Assembly: GCA_026394855.1 (NCBI GenBank) | Contig: JAPLZT010000115.1 | Coordinates: 1-13,444 of the forward strand | DNA: 13,444 nucleotides | Reading direction: 5' to 3' | DNA from: Candidatus Woesebacteria bacterium | GTDB lineage: Bacteria; Patescibacteriota; Microgenomatia; UBA8517 | Shown here: positions 5,770-12,105 of the stretch, one piece after another | Layout of the letters: each line of letters starts with the position of its first letter | Position numbering within the stretch: position 1 is the stretch's first letter | Translations under genes and position numbers: made by a program | Notes under the pieces: generated by a model | Database searches by the model: none | What the model was told of the DNA's origin: nothing | What the model saw: the letters and a program-made list of their open reading frames with translations, nothing else

Positions 5770-6417
5770 ATGGACGACCTTGCCCAAAAATCCATAACCC
5801 TAGCCCTCGAAGGTTCTTGGAAAGAAGCTATAAAAGTTAATAAAGAAATTCTTGAAGGCAACCCTTCAGATACAGATACGTTAAATAGACTTGCCAAAGC
5901 GTATTTTGAAAACGGAAATTCGGCAAAAGCCAAAAAAGTCTGTCAAAAAATAATTAAATTAGATCCCTTTAATTCGATTGCCTTAAAAAACTTTGTTAAA
6001 TGGAAAGGTATCAAAGAAAAATGCCCATCGGAGACTAAACCTTCAAATACTGCCTCATTTATTGAAGAATCAGGCAAAACTAAACTTGTATCGCTGCTTA
6101 ACTTGGGAGATGCTAAAATTATTGGAAATTTAAACACCTGCGATGAGGTAGTTCTTGCCGCCCATACCCATAGGGTTTCTCTCACCACAATTGACGGAAA
6201 ATATATAGGAAGACTCCCTGACGATTTGGCCTTACGTCTAAGACGTTTAATCTTTCTGGGAAACATTTACCAGGTATTTATAAAATCAATTGATCAAAAA
6301 GGGATTAGAGTATTTATTAAGGAAATTCAAAAATCCAAAAAAACAGAAAATACACTCTCTTTCCCTATGACATCCTCAGAACGAGGTGAGGATGACATGT
6401 CAGCAAAGCTGTCATAG
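5770..6417 (+). CDS. TPR-repeat protein with a C-terminal domain of unknown function
   Basis: The protein is 215 residues with no signal or membrane segment. Residues about 4-67 form two tetratricopeptide-like repeats (ALEGSWKEAIKVNKEIL...NPSD; LAKAYFENGNSAKAKKVCQKIIKLDPFN), a protein-binding solenoid. A linker of about 35 residues leads to a compact domain at about 102-187 (KLVSLLNLGD...VSLTTIDGKYIGRLPDDLALRLRRL...VFIKEI) that looks like a small beta-barrel plus helix; I cannot name it. The last 16 residues (MTSSERGEDDMSAKLS) are read from a palindromic repeat and are probably not part of the ancestral protein. It is transcribed divergently from yebC from an overlapping promoter, which suggests linked, mutually exclusive expression. 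It converges on the next gene with a gap of only 6 bases. Confidence 0.8.
   Translation: MDDLAQKSITLALEGSWKEAIKVNKEILEGNPSDTDTLNRLAKAYFENGNSAKAKKVCQKIIKLDPFNSIALKNFVKWKGIKEKCPSETKPSNTASFIEESGKTKLVSLLNLGDAKIIGNLNTCDEVVLAAHTHRVSLTTIDGKYIGRLPDDLALRLRRLIFLGNIYQVFIKSIDQKGIRVFIKEIQKSKKTENTLSFPMTSSERGEDDMSAKLS
6367..6415. repeat. Palindromic repeat at the 3' end of the TPR gene
   Basis: CATCCTCA (6371-6378) pairs with TGAGGATG (6387-6394), an 8-bp stem with an 8-base loop. TGACATGTCA (6393-6402) is a perfect palindrome, and ATGACA (6392-6397) can also pair with TGTCAT (6410-6415). The element sits between two convergent genes, so it may also stop transcription from both sides, although no T-run follows on the plus strand. 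It is translated as the tail of the TPR protein. Confidence 0.65.
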
Positions 6418-6423
6418 AAAAAA

Positions 6424-7221
6424 TTAATACTGATTCCCAAGATATATCTCCAGATCAAAACTGCTTAAATCTTTAATTTCAACCTCACTGCATCCTAATA
6501 TCAAAGCAGTTTTTCTAACCAGTTCTTTATTCTTGCCCATAACCTTGCAGTCGCCTTCTGAGCCAGAACCTTTTGAAATAGCCGCAACCTTAATACCCAT
6601 TGTTTCAATAATTCTTCCAACTTTATTAGCAACACCGAAACTCTCCGTAGAATCAATTATTTTGGCTTTAAGAAAATCCCCAAATTCTTCCTGATCCGAA
6701 AACATGGACGATACTTCTTCAGGGACATCTTTATTGACTAAATATCCGTTTTCACCATCCAAAAAAACAGTTTTCTTTAAATAACTTGTCTCTTTTAAGA
6801 AAACTGTGTTTTTGCTTTTTCGATTTAAAAAGCTAAATATGCTAATTCTTAGTTTATCCCCTAATGAGAGGCTGTCCCACCAAGCAAAAACCGGAAGACT
6901 AAAATTCATAGAGATGGTTTTAGTAATCAAACTCCCTCCCATGTTTTCGTCGGATCCAAGTTTCCATAAACTGCCCAGTTTCCAGGTACCTAAGTTGTAA
7001 GCAGCAAGAACCTGAGTATTACCCGGAATAATCACATCCGTTCGGCTGCCGGCCTTAGAATCATAAAGGGAAATAACTACCTCTTGGCCCCTGTCAATTA
7101 CAACAGCCAGTTTACCTTTTGAATTCCAATACTTGGTCCGGAGAAAAAATACCGCCACAAATATCAGTAAAAGACCAACGCCAATAATAATCCGCCTAAG
7201 TAAACTGCGCTTTCTTTTCAT
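6424..7221 (-). CDS. Membrane-anchored extracytoplasmic protein with LytR_C-like C-terminal domain
   Basis: The protein is 265 residues. A basic N-terminus (MKRKRSLLRR) and one hydrophobic helix (about 11-27) place the rest outside the membrane. The last 80 residues (KIIDSTESFGVANKVGRIIETMGIKV... ending FDLEIYLGNQY) match the pattern of the LytR_C domain (V-L-N-x-T...G-x-A...L...G-F-x-V, final D-x-x-x-x-L-G-x-x-Y), found at the end of LytR-CpsA-Psr cell-wall proteins and alone in Patescibacteria. The middle part is unrecognised; the LCP catalytic domain, with its arginines and aspartates, is not evident. The start ATG at 7221 overlaps the antiporter stop by four bases (ATGA), so it is the last gene of the five-gene run. 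The job is presumably in the envelope; the exact role is unknown. Confidence 0.75.
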   Translation of the reverse strand: MKRKRSLLRRIIIGVGLLLIFVAVFFLRTKYWNSKGKLAVVIDRGQEVVISLYDSKAGSRTDVIIPGNTQVLAAYNLGTWKLGSLWKLGSDENMGGSLITKTISMNFSLPVFAWWDSLSLGDKLRISIFSFLNRKSKNTVFLKETSYLKKTVFLDGENGYLVNKDVPEEVSSMFSDQEEFGDFLKAKIIDSTESFGVANKVGRIIETMGIKVAAISKGSGSEGDCKVMGKNKELVRKTALILGCSEVEIKDLSSFDLEIYLGNQY

Positions 7222-8906
7222 TTTAGTGACCTTGAAATTCTCAAATTCTTAAGTCTTTCTCCTATTTCCTCTCTTGATTTGCCCATGGATATAAAAATAC
7301 TTCTTGTTATAGCAATTGCCGCCTCAAATTCAGGCTGAACAATTTTATCCACCTTCAAAATTTTTAATCTCTCCCAATCGGAATCTAAATGAACTCTGGA
7401 AATTATCTTTACGTCTGGTGCAACTGTCTGAACATGACTTATTAAAATTTCCTGAGAGATTCTATCCGGAATTGCAACCACAACTGCCTTAGCGCGCCTT
7501 ATCCCTGCCGCTTCCAACACCTCAGGTTCAGCCGGGTCTCCAAAAATTACAGGAAGGCCGCCTTTTTTAAGATTAGAAACAACATCTAAAGATGAATCAA
7601 TAATAATAAAGGGTGTATTTGTTTCGGTTAGTGCCCGCCCAACCCAACCCCCCACTCTTCCATAGCCGCAAATAACAATATGACCCGTGAGCATCGGCTC
7701 AGCAAAATCTTTAAACGCTCCTCCTACAAAATATTTATTCAACCAAAGAACTTTTTGAGTAATTTTCTTTAAATACTTCCAAAAAGGAACCGTCTTTTTG
7801 AAAAGGTATGGAGTTATCACAATTGTCAAAAGCACGGACCCTGTTGCAATAGAAATGTCATTAGGACTAACCAATCCTTTTAAAAGACTTTGAGAAAAAA
7901 TAACAAAGGAAAATTCTCCCACCTGAGAAAGACCCATGGAAATAGATACTGCGCATTTTCCGCGATAGCCCAAAAATTGGGTAACTAGAAAATTAACAAG
8001 CGTTTTAATAATTACGGTGAATGAAAATATTGCCATAACCAGCCAGAAATTGTGGATTATTGTAAGAGGCTTGATTAAAAATCCCAAAGTTACAAAAAAT
8101 ATGGCAACAAAAAGATCTCTCAAAGGCCTTATCTCGCCCAAAACTGCATGGTTTTCAATTGACTCGGAAATTACTAACCCTGCCAAAAATGCCCCTAGTG
8201 ACGGCGAAATTCCTAAAAGCGAAGTTAAATAGGCAACGGCTCCTGAAAAACCAAGTGCTGATATAACCAAAAGCTCGCGGGAATTAACCGATGCAATTTT
8301 ATGAAAAACATAAGGAACTACATGTCTGCCAAGTACGATTGCACTAACAATAACATAAAAGGCTTTTAGGAAGGATCCGAACGATTGAGAAATCCAACCT
8401 CCCCCGCCGCCAAGTGAATTAATAAATATGACAATGGGAATTACAGCCAAATCCTGAACCAAAAGCCAACCCGACATAACCCCCCCATGTTGGGTTTCCG
8501 TCTCTCCCCTATCGGCAAGAATCTTGACAACAACAGCACTTGAAGAAAGAGAAAAAGACAAAGCAAAAATAAGCGACGCAACGGCGTTAAAACCGATTTT
8601 TAAAAAGAAAGGGTATGAAACAAGGGAAAATAAAATAATCTGCAAAATCCCCCCTAAGAATGCTGTTTTAAAAACTTTAATAAGCCTTGAAAATGATAAT
8701 TCCAAACCTAAAGAGAAAAGAAGAAGAATTATTCCGATTTCAGATAATTTCGATATTGATGATGCTTGCGGAAAAAATGATCCCAAGACAATTCCTGAAA
8801 CCAAGTATCCAATAAGCGGTTGGGCTTTAAGTTTTTTGGCAATAAATCCGCCAATGGAGGCAAAAATCAAAACTAAAATAACCAACAAAAAAGTAGATTC
8901 GGGCAT
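7218..8906 (-). CDS. Monovalent cation:proton antiporter (CPA2), KefB/KefC-like, with TrkA-N domain
   Basis: The protein is 562 residues. Residues about 5-370 make up to 12-13 membrane helices of the Na+/H+ exchanger fold, with the family motifs LIGYLVSGIVLG (31-42), SLGLELSF (65-72), LSFSLSSSAVVVKIL (116-130) and QDLAVIPIV (151-159). A linker leads to a cytoplasmic RCK/TrkA-N domain starting at about 408, with the Rossmann loop GYGRVGGWVG (414-423), acidic D437 at the end of the second strand, and GDPAEPEVLEAAG (456-468). Such proteins exchange K+ or Na+ for H+ across the inner membrane under nucleotide control. KefC's glutathione regulation and C-terminal RCK-C domain are not seen. The ATG at 8906 lies 10 bases after the pseudouridine synthase stop, and the end overlaps the LytR_C gene. 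Substrate ion is not predictable. Confidence 0.92.
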   Translation of the reverse strand: MPESTFLLVILVLIFASIGGFIAKKLKAQPLIGYLVSGIVLGSFFPQASSISKLSEIGIILLLFSLGLELSFSRLIKVFKTAFLGGILQIILFSLVSYPFFLKIGFNAVASLIFALSFSLSSSAVVVKILADRGETETQHGGVMSGWLLVQDLAVIPIVIFINSLGGGGGWISQSFGSFLKAFYVIVSAIVLGRHVVPYVFHKIASVNSRELLVISALGFSGAVAYLTSLLGISPSLGAFLAGLVISESIENHAVLGEIRPLRDLFVAIFFVTLGFLIKPLTIIHNFWLVMAIFSFTVIIKTLVNFLVTQFLGYRGKCAVSISMGLSQVGEFSFVIFSQSLLKGLVSPNDISIATGSVLLTIVITPYLFKKTVPFWKYLKKITQKVLWLNKYFVGGAFKDFAEPMLTGHIVICGYGRVGGWVGRALTETNTPFIIIDSSLDVVSNLKKGGLPVIFGDPAEPEVLEAAGIRRAKAVVVAIPDRISQEILISHVQTVAPDVKIISRVHLDSDWERLKILKVDKIVQPEFEAAIAITRSIFISMGKSREEIGERLKNLRISRSLK

Positions 8907-8916
8907 TAGCCCTAGT

Positions 8917-9603
8917 TTAAACTAAATTTAAATCCTTGGGTAGTTCTGATTCAAATTTAACTTCTTTTCCTGTTTCGGGGTGGAAAAAGGAAATGCAGCT
9001 TGCATGAAGAAAAAGCCTTGGACACCAAAGTCTATCTTCTCGCGCCGTTTTTCTGCCTGCGTAGAAATTATCTCCGACAATTGGATGCCCTATAAACTTT
9101 AGGTGAATTCTGATTTGATGAGTTCTTCCTGTTTTTGGGTAAAGCTCAACAAGAGAATAGTGCAAAGTACTTAGTACATAGTACTTAAGAACTTTATACA
9201 TTGTTATTGCCTCACGACCGCCAGGGAGAACTCCAAATCTTTCTCTTCTCCAGGGAAGTCTGCCCACTGAAGCTTCAATCTTCCCTTCTGCAGGTATAAT
9301 TTCTCCATGAGCTAAAGCTATGTATGTTTTTTTAACCTTTCTCTCCTTAAACTGGCTTTGCAAATTTTCGAAAGCCGGAGGAGTCTTTGCAACAACTAAA
9401 AGCCCACTCGTTTCTTTATCCAGTCTATGGACAATTCCATCCCTTCTTTCCCTGTCCCCCACCAAAGGATACTTAAGATTTTCTCTTAACCATGTCTGAA
9501 CCACGGGTTGAATGGTTGTGGTTGAAGCATCGTTTGTAATCCAACCGGAAGGCTTATCCAAAACTAAAATACTTTCGTCTTCAAAGATAATTGTTGGGTT
9601 CAC
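8917..9603 (-). CDS. RluA/RluD-family pseudouridine synthase without S4 domain
   Basis: The protein is 228 residues from the GTG at 9603. It shows the family order: IIFEDESILVLDKPSG near the start, HRLDKETSGLLVVAK with the catalytic Asp (residue 62), RKVKKTYIALAHG, and TGRTHQIRIHL near residue 158-168, ending in the LHA...F.HP pattern. It isomerises uridine to pseudouridine in rRNA or tRNA in the cytoplasm; the exact site cannot be read from sequence. There is no N-terminal S4 RNA-binding domain, as in RluA rather than RluD. The GTG start gives a GTGA overlap with dksA; an ATG at 9633 would add ten residues (MCVLRKEKRK) read from the dksA tail and is less likely. Between MYKVLK and SLVELYP the chain has several extra residues (YYVLSTLHY) that coincide with a DNA palindrome. 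Confidence 0.9.
   Translation of the reverse strand: MNPTIIFEDESILVLDKPSGWITNDASTTTIQPVVQTWLRENLKYPLVGDRERRDGIVHRLDKETSGLLVVAKTPPAFENLQSQFKERKVKKTYIALAHGEIIPAEGKIEASVGRLPWRRERFGVLPGGREAITMYKVLKYYVLSTLHYSLVELYPKTGRTHQIRIHLKFIGHPIVGDNFYAGRKTAREDRLWCPRLFLHASCISFFHPETGKEVKFESELPKDLNLV
9165..9186. repeat. Small palindrome in the pseudouridine synthase frame
   Basis: AAGTACT (9165-9171) and AGTACTT (9180-9186) are perfect inverted arms, with a third GTAC between them. The protein segment read from it (about KYYVLSTL on the minus strand) sits where RluA-family proteins usually pass directly from YKVL to the SLVEV strand, so it looks like a short in-frame insertion. Confidence 0.5.
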
Positions 9604-9968
9604 TTTTCTCTTTTCTTTTCGCAGGACACACAAAGTGTGGCTTCAGGGTAAACCATAAGTCTATCCGTATCAATCATTTTTTTGCAGTCTTCACAAATTC
9701 CATATGTGCCTACTTTAATGTTGGTTAATGCTTTTTTTGTCTGGATTATCTTTCTGGCAAGTTCGTTTTTCAAGGCAGTAGTTCTGGCATGACCAAACTG
9801 TTCGGCGGCGTCTGTATCCGGAGAGGCATTATCATTAAGCCTTTCGGTATCTTTAAACGGATCCTCATCTTCTATACTCTTCTTTTTCTTCTCTAAGGAA
9901 GATAATCTCCAGTTTAAAAGCTTGCCTATTGGAAATAATAAATTAGCCGGAAATTTAACTTTAGTCAT
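9600..9968 (-). CDS. DksA/TraR-type C4 zinc-finger protein
   Basis: The protein is 122 residues. A coiled-coil-like region (about 20-85, with DTDAAEQFGHARTTALKNELARKIIQTKKAL) is followed by a C4 zinc finger, YGICEDCKKMIDTDRLMVYPEATLCVSCEKK, with Cys 92, 95, 113 and 116. This is the DksA/TraR fold, which enters the secondary channel of RNA polymerase and alters initiation, often together with ppGpp. The coiled-coil tip of true DksA carries DxxDxA; here DTDAAEQ at 51-57 shows D51-T-D53-A54-A55, a plausible but weak equivalent, so DksA-like activity is not assured. It overlaps the upstream membrane gene by 8 bases and the downstream pseudouridine synthase by 4, placing it within a tightly coupled operon. 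Confidence 0.88.
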   Translation of the reverse strand: MTKVKFPANLLFPIGKLLNWRLSSLEKKKKSIEDEDPFKDTERLNDNASPDTDAAEQFGHARTTALKNELARKIIQTKKALTNIKVGTYGICEDCKKMIDTDRLMVYPEATLCVSCEKKREK

Positions 9969-10560
9969 CTTTAGATAAATTATAAATTAAAAGAAATATT
10001 GTAAAAGCACATACTCCTGAAAGGATAATCTCGCTTAGACCCAAAAAGGATATCACGGAAGTGAACAGAGTTGCAATAGCCGCTCTTAATAAGAAAAATA
10101 CACCTGAAGTTAAAAGTCCGGCAAGACCAATCTTTCCGGATTTATACCAGGAAAAGTTTTTGTACCGCATGCTCACAAAATCAAAAAGTAAAATAAGACT
10201 AAAATTAAGAAGAGTGATTACGGCAATTGCCAAACTCGGTTTTTTAATAAGCTCAACCAAATAGAACAAGGTAAACCAAGGAAGAAAAGATATAAATAAA
10301 GCTTCATAAGTTTCAAAAAAACGGGTATTAAACTTAATAATTCCAATAGCAAAACCCAGGAATGCCCCAAATGCTTCAAACCAAAAAAACCAGTGTGGAA
10401 AGAAATATCTGGATGTTAAATATCCAAGAAAAACTCCTAAAAGAACAAAAAAGGATAAACCGAAAATTATATTTGAACTATAGTCTTCCTTAAGCCTCTT
10501 CCAAAAAAGAAACAAAAAGAGTATTACTCCAACCAAATTAACCAGCCAGTTTGCTATCAT
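9961..10560 (-). CDS. Multi-pass membrane protein of unknown function, first gene of the five-gene run
   Basis: The product is 199 residues from the ATG at 10560 (MIANWLVNLVGVILF). About six membrane helices are visible, with many Phe and Trp residues (FFPHWFFWFEAFGAFLGFAIG). No family is recognised; it lacks the conserved HGRIGNF-like motif of prolipoprotein diacylglyceryl transferase. An in-frame ATG at 10590 would add ten residues (MWLNIIYSTG) encoded by the AT-rich promoter of the opposite gene, and its codon would overlap the start codon of that gene in the sequence CATG; I therefore prefer 10560. A TATACT box (10574-10569) lies just upstream of the chosen start on this strand, but no good -35 accompanies it. 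It probably heads the transcript carrying dksA, the pseudouridine synthase, the antiporter and the LytR_C gene. Confidence 0.72.
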   Translation of the reverse strand: MIANWLVNLVGVILFLFLFWKRLKEDYSSNIIFGLSFFVLLGVFLGYLTSRYFFPHWFFWFEAFGAFLGFAIGIIKFNTRFFETYEALFISFLPWFTLFYLVELIKKPSLAIAVITLLNFSLILLFDFVSMRYKNFSWYKSGKIGLAGLLTSGVFFLLRAAIATLFTSVISFLGLSEIILSGVCAFTIFLLIYNLSKDD

Positions 10561-10578
10561 ACCCGTAGAGTATATAAT
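10551..10578 (+). promoter_or_regulatory. Promoter of the small plus-strand membrane gene
   Basis: TTGCTA (10551-10556) and a perfect TATAAT (10573-10578) are 16 bases apart. The predicted start near 10585 is about 4 bases before the ATG at 10589. The promoter overlaps the start region of the opposite gene. Confidence 0.65.
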
Positions 10579-10588
10579 ATTTAACCAC

Positions 10589-11050
10589 ATGCTGGAAACT
10601 CCTCACGCACTTTTAGGAGCTGTTATTGCCGTAAAACTGGGTAATCCCGCTCTTTCAATTCCAATTGCCTTTGCCAGTCATTTTATCCTAGAGAAAGTTC
10701 CCCATTGGAATCCTCATCTAACCAAAGAGACAATAAAATACGGTCAACCCACTAAACAAAGCACAACTATTGTAATAATTGATTCATCTTTGGCCTTAAT
10801 TTTGGGAAGTGCAATTGCATTTAGTCAGGCTCCAAATACAGCGATGGTAATAGGCACTCTTCTTTCTTCGTTTGCCGCGGTTTTACCCGATCTTATTGAA
10901 GCTCCATACTTTTTCTTAAAAGTAAGAAACAATAAATATATAAAAAGATGGATTAAGTTTCAAAAGGGAATTCAGGTAGACGCTCCCCCATTTTGGGGAC
11001 TTCTAACCCAAGTTTTAACAATCGCCGCTATTTTTCTCTGGCTCAGGTAA
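10589..11050 (+). CDS. Small membrane protein, probable metal-dependent hydrolase-like (DUF457/YdjM type)
   Basis: The protein is 153 residues. It begins METPHALLGAVIA-like (MLETPHALLG), continues ASHFILEKVPHWNPH (32-44), has a hydrophobic helix with an aspartate (VIIDSSLALILG, about 62-73), then VLPDLIEAPYF (98-108), and ends with a membrane segment. The spaced His and Asp residues next to membrane helices (H6, H31, H39, H43, D65, D100) follow the layout of the DUF457/YdjM inner-membrane hydrolase family and zinc-dependent phospholipase C-like folds. The enzymatic role is inferred only from that pattern. It is transcribed alone and divergently from the five-gene run, and ends with a hairpin before the tRNA. 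Confidence 0.75.
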   Translation: MLETPHALLGAVIAVKLGNPALSIPIAFASHFILEKVPHWNPHLTKETIKYGQPTKQSTTIVIIDSSLALILGSAIAFSQAPNTAMVIGTLLSSFAAVLPDLIEAPYFFLKVRNNKYIKRWIKFQKGIQVDAPPFWGLLTQVLTIAAIFLWLR

Positions 11051-11056
11051 AAGTAA

Positions 11057-11079
11057 AAGTCAACCCGCCAGGTTGACTT
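11057..11079. terminator. Hairpin after the small membrane gene
   Basis: AAGTCAACC (11057-11065) and GGTTGACTT (11071-11079) form a perfect 9-bp stem with a 5-base loop, 6 bases after the stop codon. No T-run follows on the plus strand; on the minus strand it is followed by TTACTTTTACC. It is a plausible terminator or RNA-end stabiliser. Confidence 0.55.
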
Positions 11080-11091
11080 CAACAAGAAACT

Positions 11092-11120
11092 TTGTCAATC
11101 CAATCTTTCTGATATAAAAT
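11092..11120 (+). promoter_or_regulatory. tRNA-Leu promoter
   Basis: TTGTCA (11092-11097) and TAAAAT (11115-11120) are 17 bases apart; TATAAA (11113-11118) at 15 is the alternative. The predicted start near 11127 is about 5 bases before the tRNA 5' end. Confidence 0.6.
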
Positions 11121-11131
11121 ATGTCTGTATA

Positions 11132-11217
11132 GCCGGAGTGGCGGAATGGTTTACGCGTACGACTCAAAATCGTATGGAGCTTAAAACTCCATGGAGGTTC
11201 GACTCCTCTCTCCGGCA
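11132..11217 (+). tRNA. tRNA-Leu (anticodon CAA)
   Basis: The acceptor stem GCCGGAG pairs with CTCCGGC (11210-11216), with discriminator A at 11217. The anticodon stem TACGA/TCGTA holds the loop CTCAAAA with anticodon CAA, decoding UUG. A long variable arm (TGGAG...CTCCA), typical of Leu, precedes the T arm GGAGG-TTCGACT-CCTCT (one G-T pair). CCA is not encoded; the next bases are CTT. The gene appears complete and unsplit at 86 bases, with no intron. Confidence 0.95.
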
Positions 11218-11223
11218 CTTACC

Positions 11224-11967
11224 GTGCCCAAGAAAAGACTTATAAGAATCGATTTCGAATGGAATCCCCAACTTGCCTACGCTATAGGCTTGATAACAAC
11301 TGATGGAAACTTATCTAAAGATAAAAGACACATTTCTCTAACTTCGACAGATAAGGATTTATTAACAACTTTCAGAGATTGTCTTGGAAAACGTAATCAT
11401 ATAACCAAAGATCTCAAAAGCTCTATTTCTTTGAAACAAGCGTATAGGGTACAGTTTGGAGACGTGGTTCTGTATGATTGGCTAGTTAAAATCGGGCTTC
11501 ACGCAAACAAGTCACTAACAATTGGACCGCTTCAAATAGATGAAAGGTATTTCAGAGATTTCCTTCGCGGGCACCTGGACGGTGACGGGAGTATAATTCA
11601 CTATATAGATCGGTACAACACACCCCTCAATCCAAAGTACATATATGAAAGATTATTTGTTTATTTCATGTCAGCAAGTGAAAAGCATATTTTGTGGCTA
11701 AGAAAAACCATCACAAAACTAAAGAGCATTAGTGGATCGATTAATAAAAGAGTTCCAAAAAATAAAAATTACTCGAACTTTTTCGTACTAAAATTTAGTA
11801 CCAAAGAAGCGAAGAAATTATTAAACTGGATGTACTACAAGCCAAACTTACCTTGCCTCAAAAGAAAATATAAAATTGCAAAACCTTTTCTCTCCTCGGC
11901 ACAAGTGAGGAGTCAGCTTCAAATTGCTCGCGTCGAATGCGGGCGACGCAAGCAAATCGTGCGGTGA
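11224..11967 (+). CDS. LAGLIDADG homing endonuclease attached to the tRNA-Leu 3' end
   Basis: The frame holds two LAGLIDADG motifs about 95 residues apart: AYAIGLITTDG, and DFLRGHLDGDG. Each ends in an acidic residue, so this is a monomeric two-domain endonuclease that could be active. Such enzymes make long-site double-strand breaks that spread their own gene. The start is uncertain: an in-frame GTG at 11224, 6 bases after the tRNA, gives 247 residues; an in-frame ATG at 11191 gives 258 but lies inside the tRNA, whose processing would destroy it. I prefer the GTG, though no Shine-Dalgarno sequence is seen. There is no separate promoter, so the gene is probably transcribed through the tRNA. 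The last 25 or so residues are read from hairpin-rich DNA (11892-11956) and may be an acquired tail. No intron or intein blocks accompany it, so it is free-standing. Confidence 0.85.
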   Translation: MPKKRLIRIDFEWNPQLAYAIGLITTDGNLSKDKRHISLTSTDKDLLTTFRDCLGKRNHITKDLKSSISLKQAYRVQFGDVVLYDWLVKIGLHANKSLTIGPLQIDERYFRDFLRGHLDGDGSIIHYIDRYNTPLNPKYIYERLFVYFMSASEKHILWLRKTITKLKSISGSINKRVPKNKNYSNFFVLKFSTKEAKKLLNWMYYKPNLPCLKRKYKIAKPFLSSAQVRSQLQIARVECGRRKQIVR

Positions 11968-12105
11968 ATTCGGCAAAAACGAAATCCGTTTATCTTCTAA
12001 AAGGTAGTTCGAGCCAACTTTTTTTGCAAAGATTGCTAAATCTTTGCAATTATTATTTTCGTGTGCAATTTTCTCGCCTTCGGCGAGCTTTAGAACAATT
12101 GCTTT
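11892..12105. repeat. Cluster of hairpins at and after the endonuclease 3' end
   Basis: Four inverted repeats follow each other: CTCCTC/GAGGAG (11892-11912); GCGTCG/CGACGC flanked by TTGC/GCAA (about 11925-11956); GCAAAGAT/ATCTTTGC with a 6-base loop (about 12025-12046); and CTCGCC-TTC-GGCGAG, itself enclosed by GCAATT/AATTGC (about 12063-12105). The first two are inside the endonuclease frame. The GC content of the arms differs from the surrounding DNA. Confidence 0.65.

Noticed and set aside
8053..8061. TGTGGATTA in the antiporter gene as a second DnaA box
   Set aside because: One mismatch to the consensus and located within a conserved coding region; probably chance.
8524..8925. Plus-strand frame of 133 codons, rich in Lys, opposite the antiporter gene
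   Set aside because: It is the mirror of hydrophobic antiporter codons; Lys- and Ile-rich antisense frames are expected there.
11132..11217. tRNA-Leu interrupted by an intron containing the endonuclease
   Set aside because: All stems of the tRNA, including the full acceptor stem and discriminator base, are present before the endonuclease, so the tRNA is not split.
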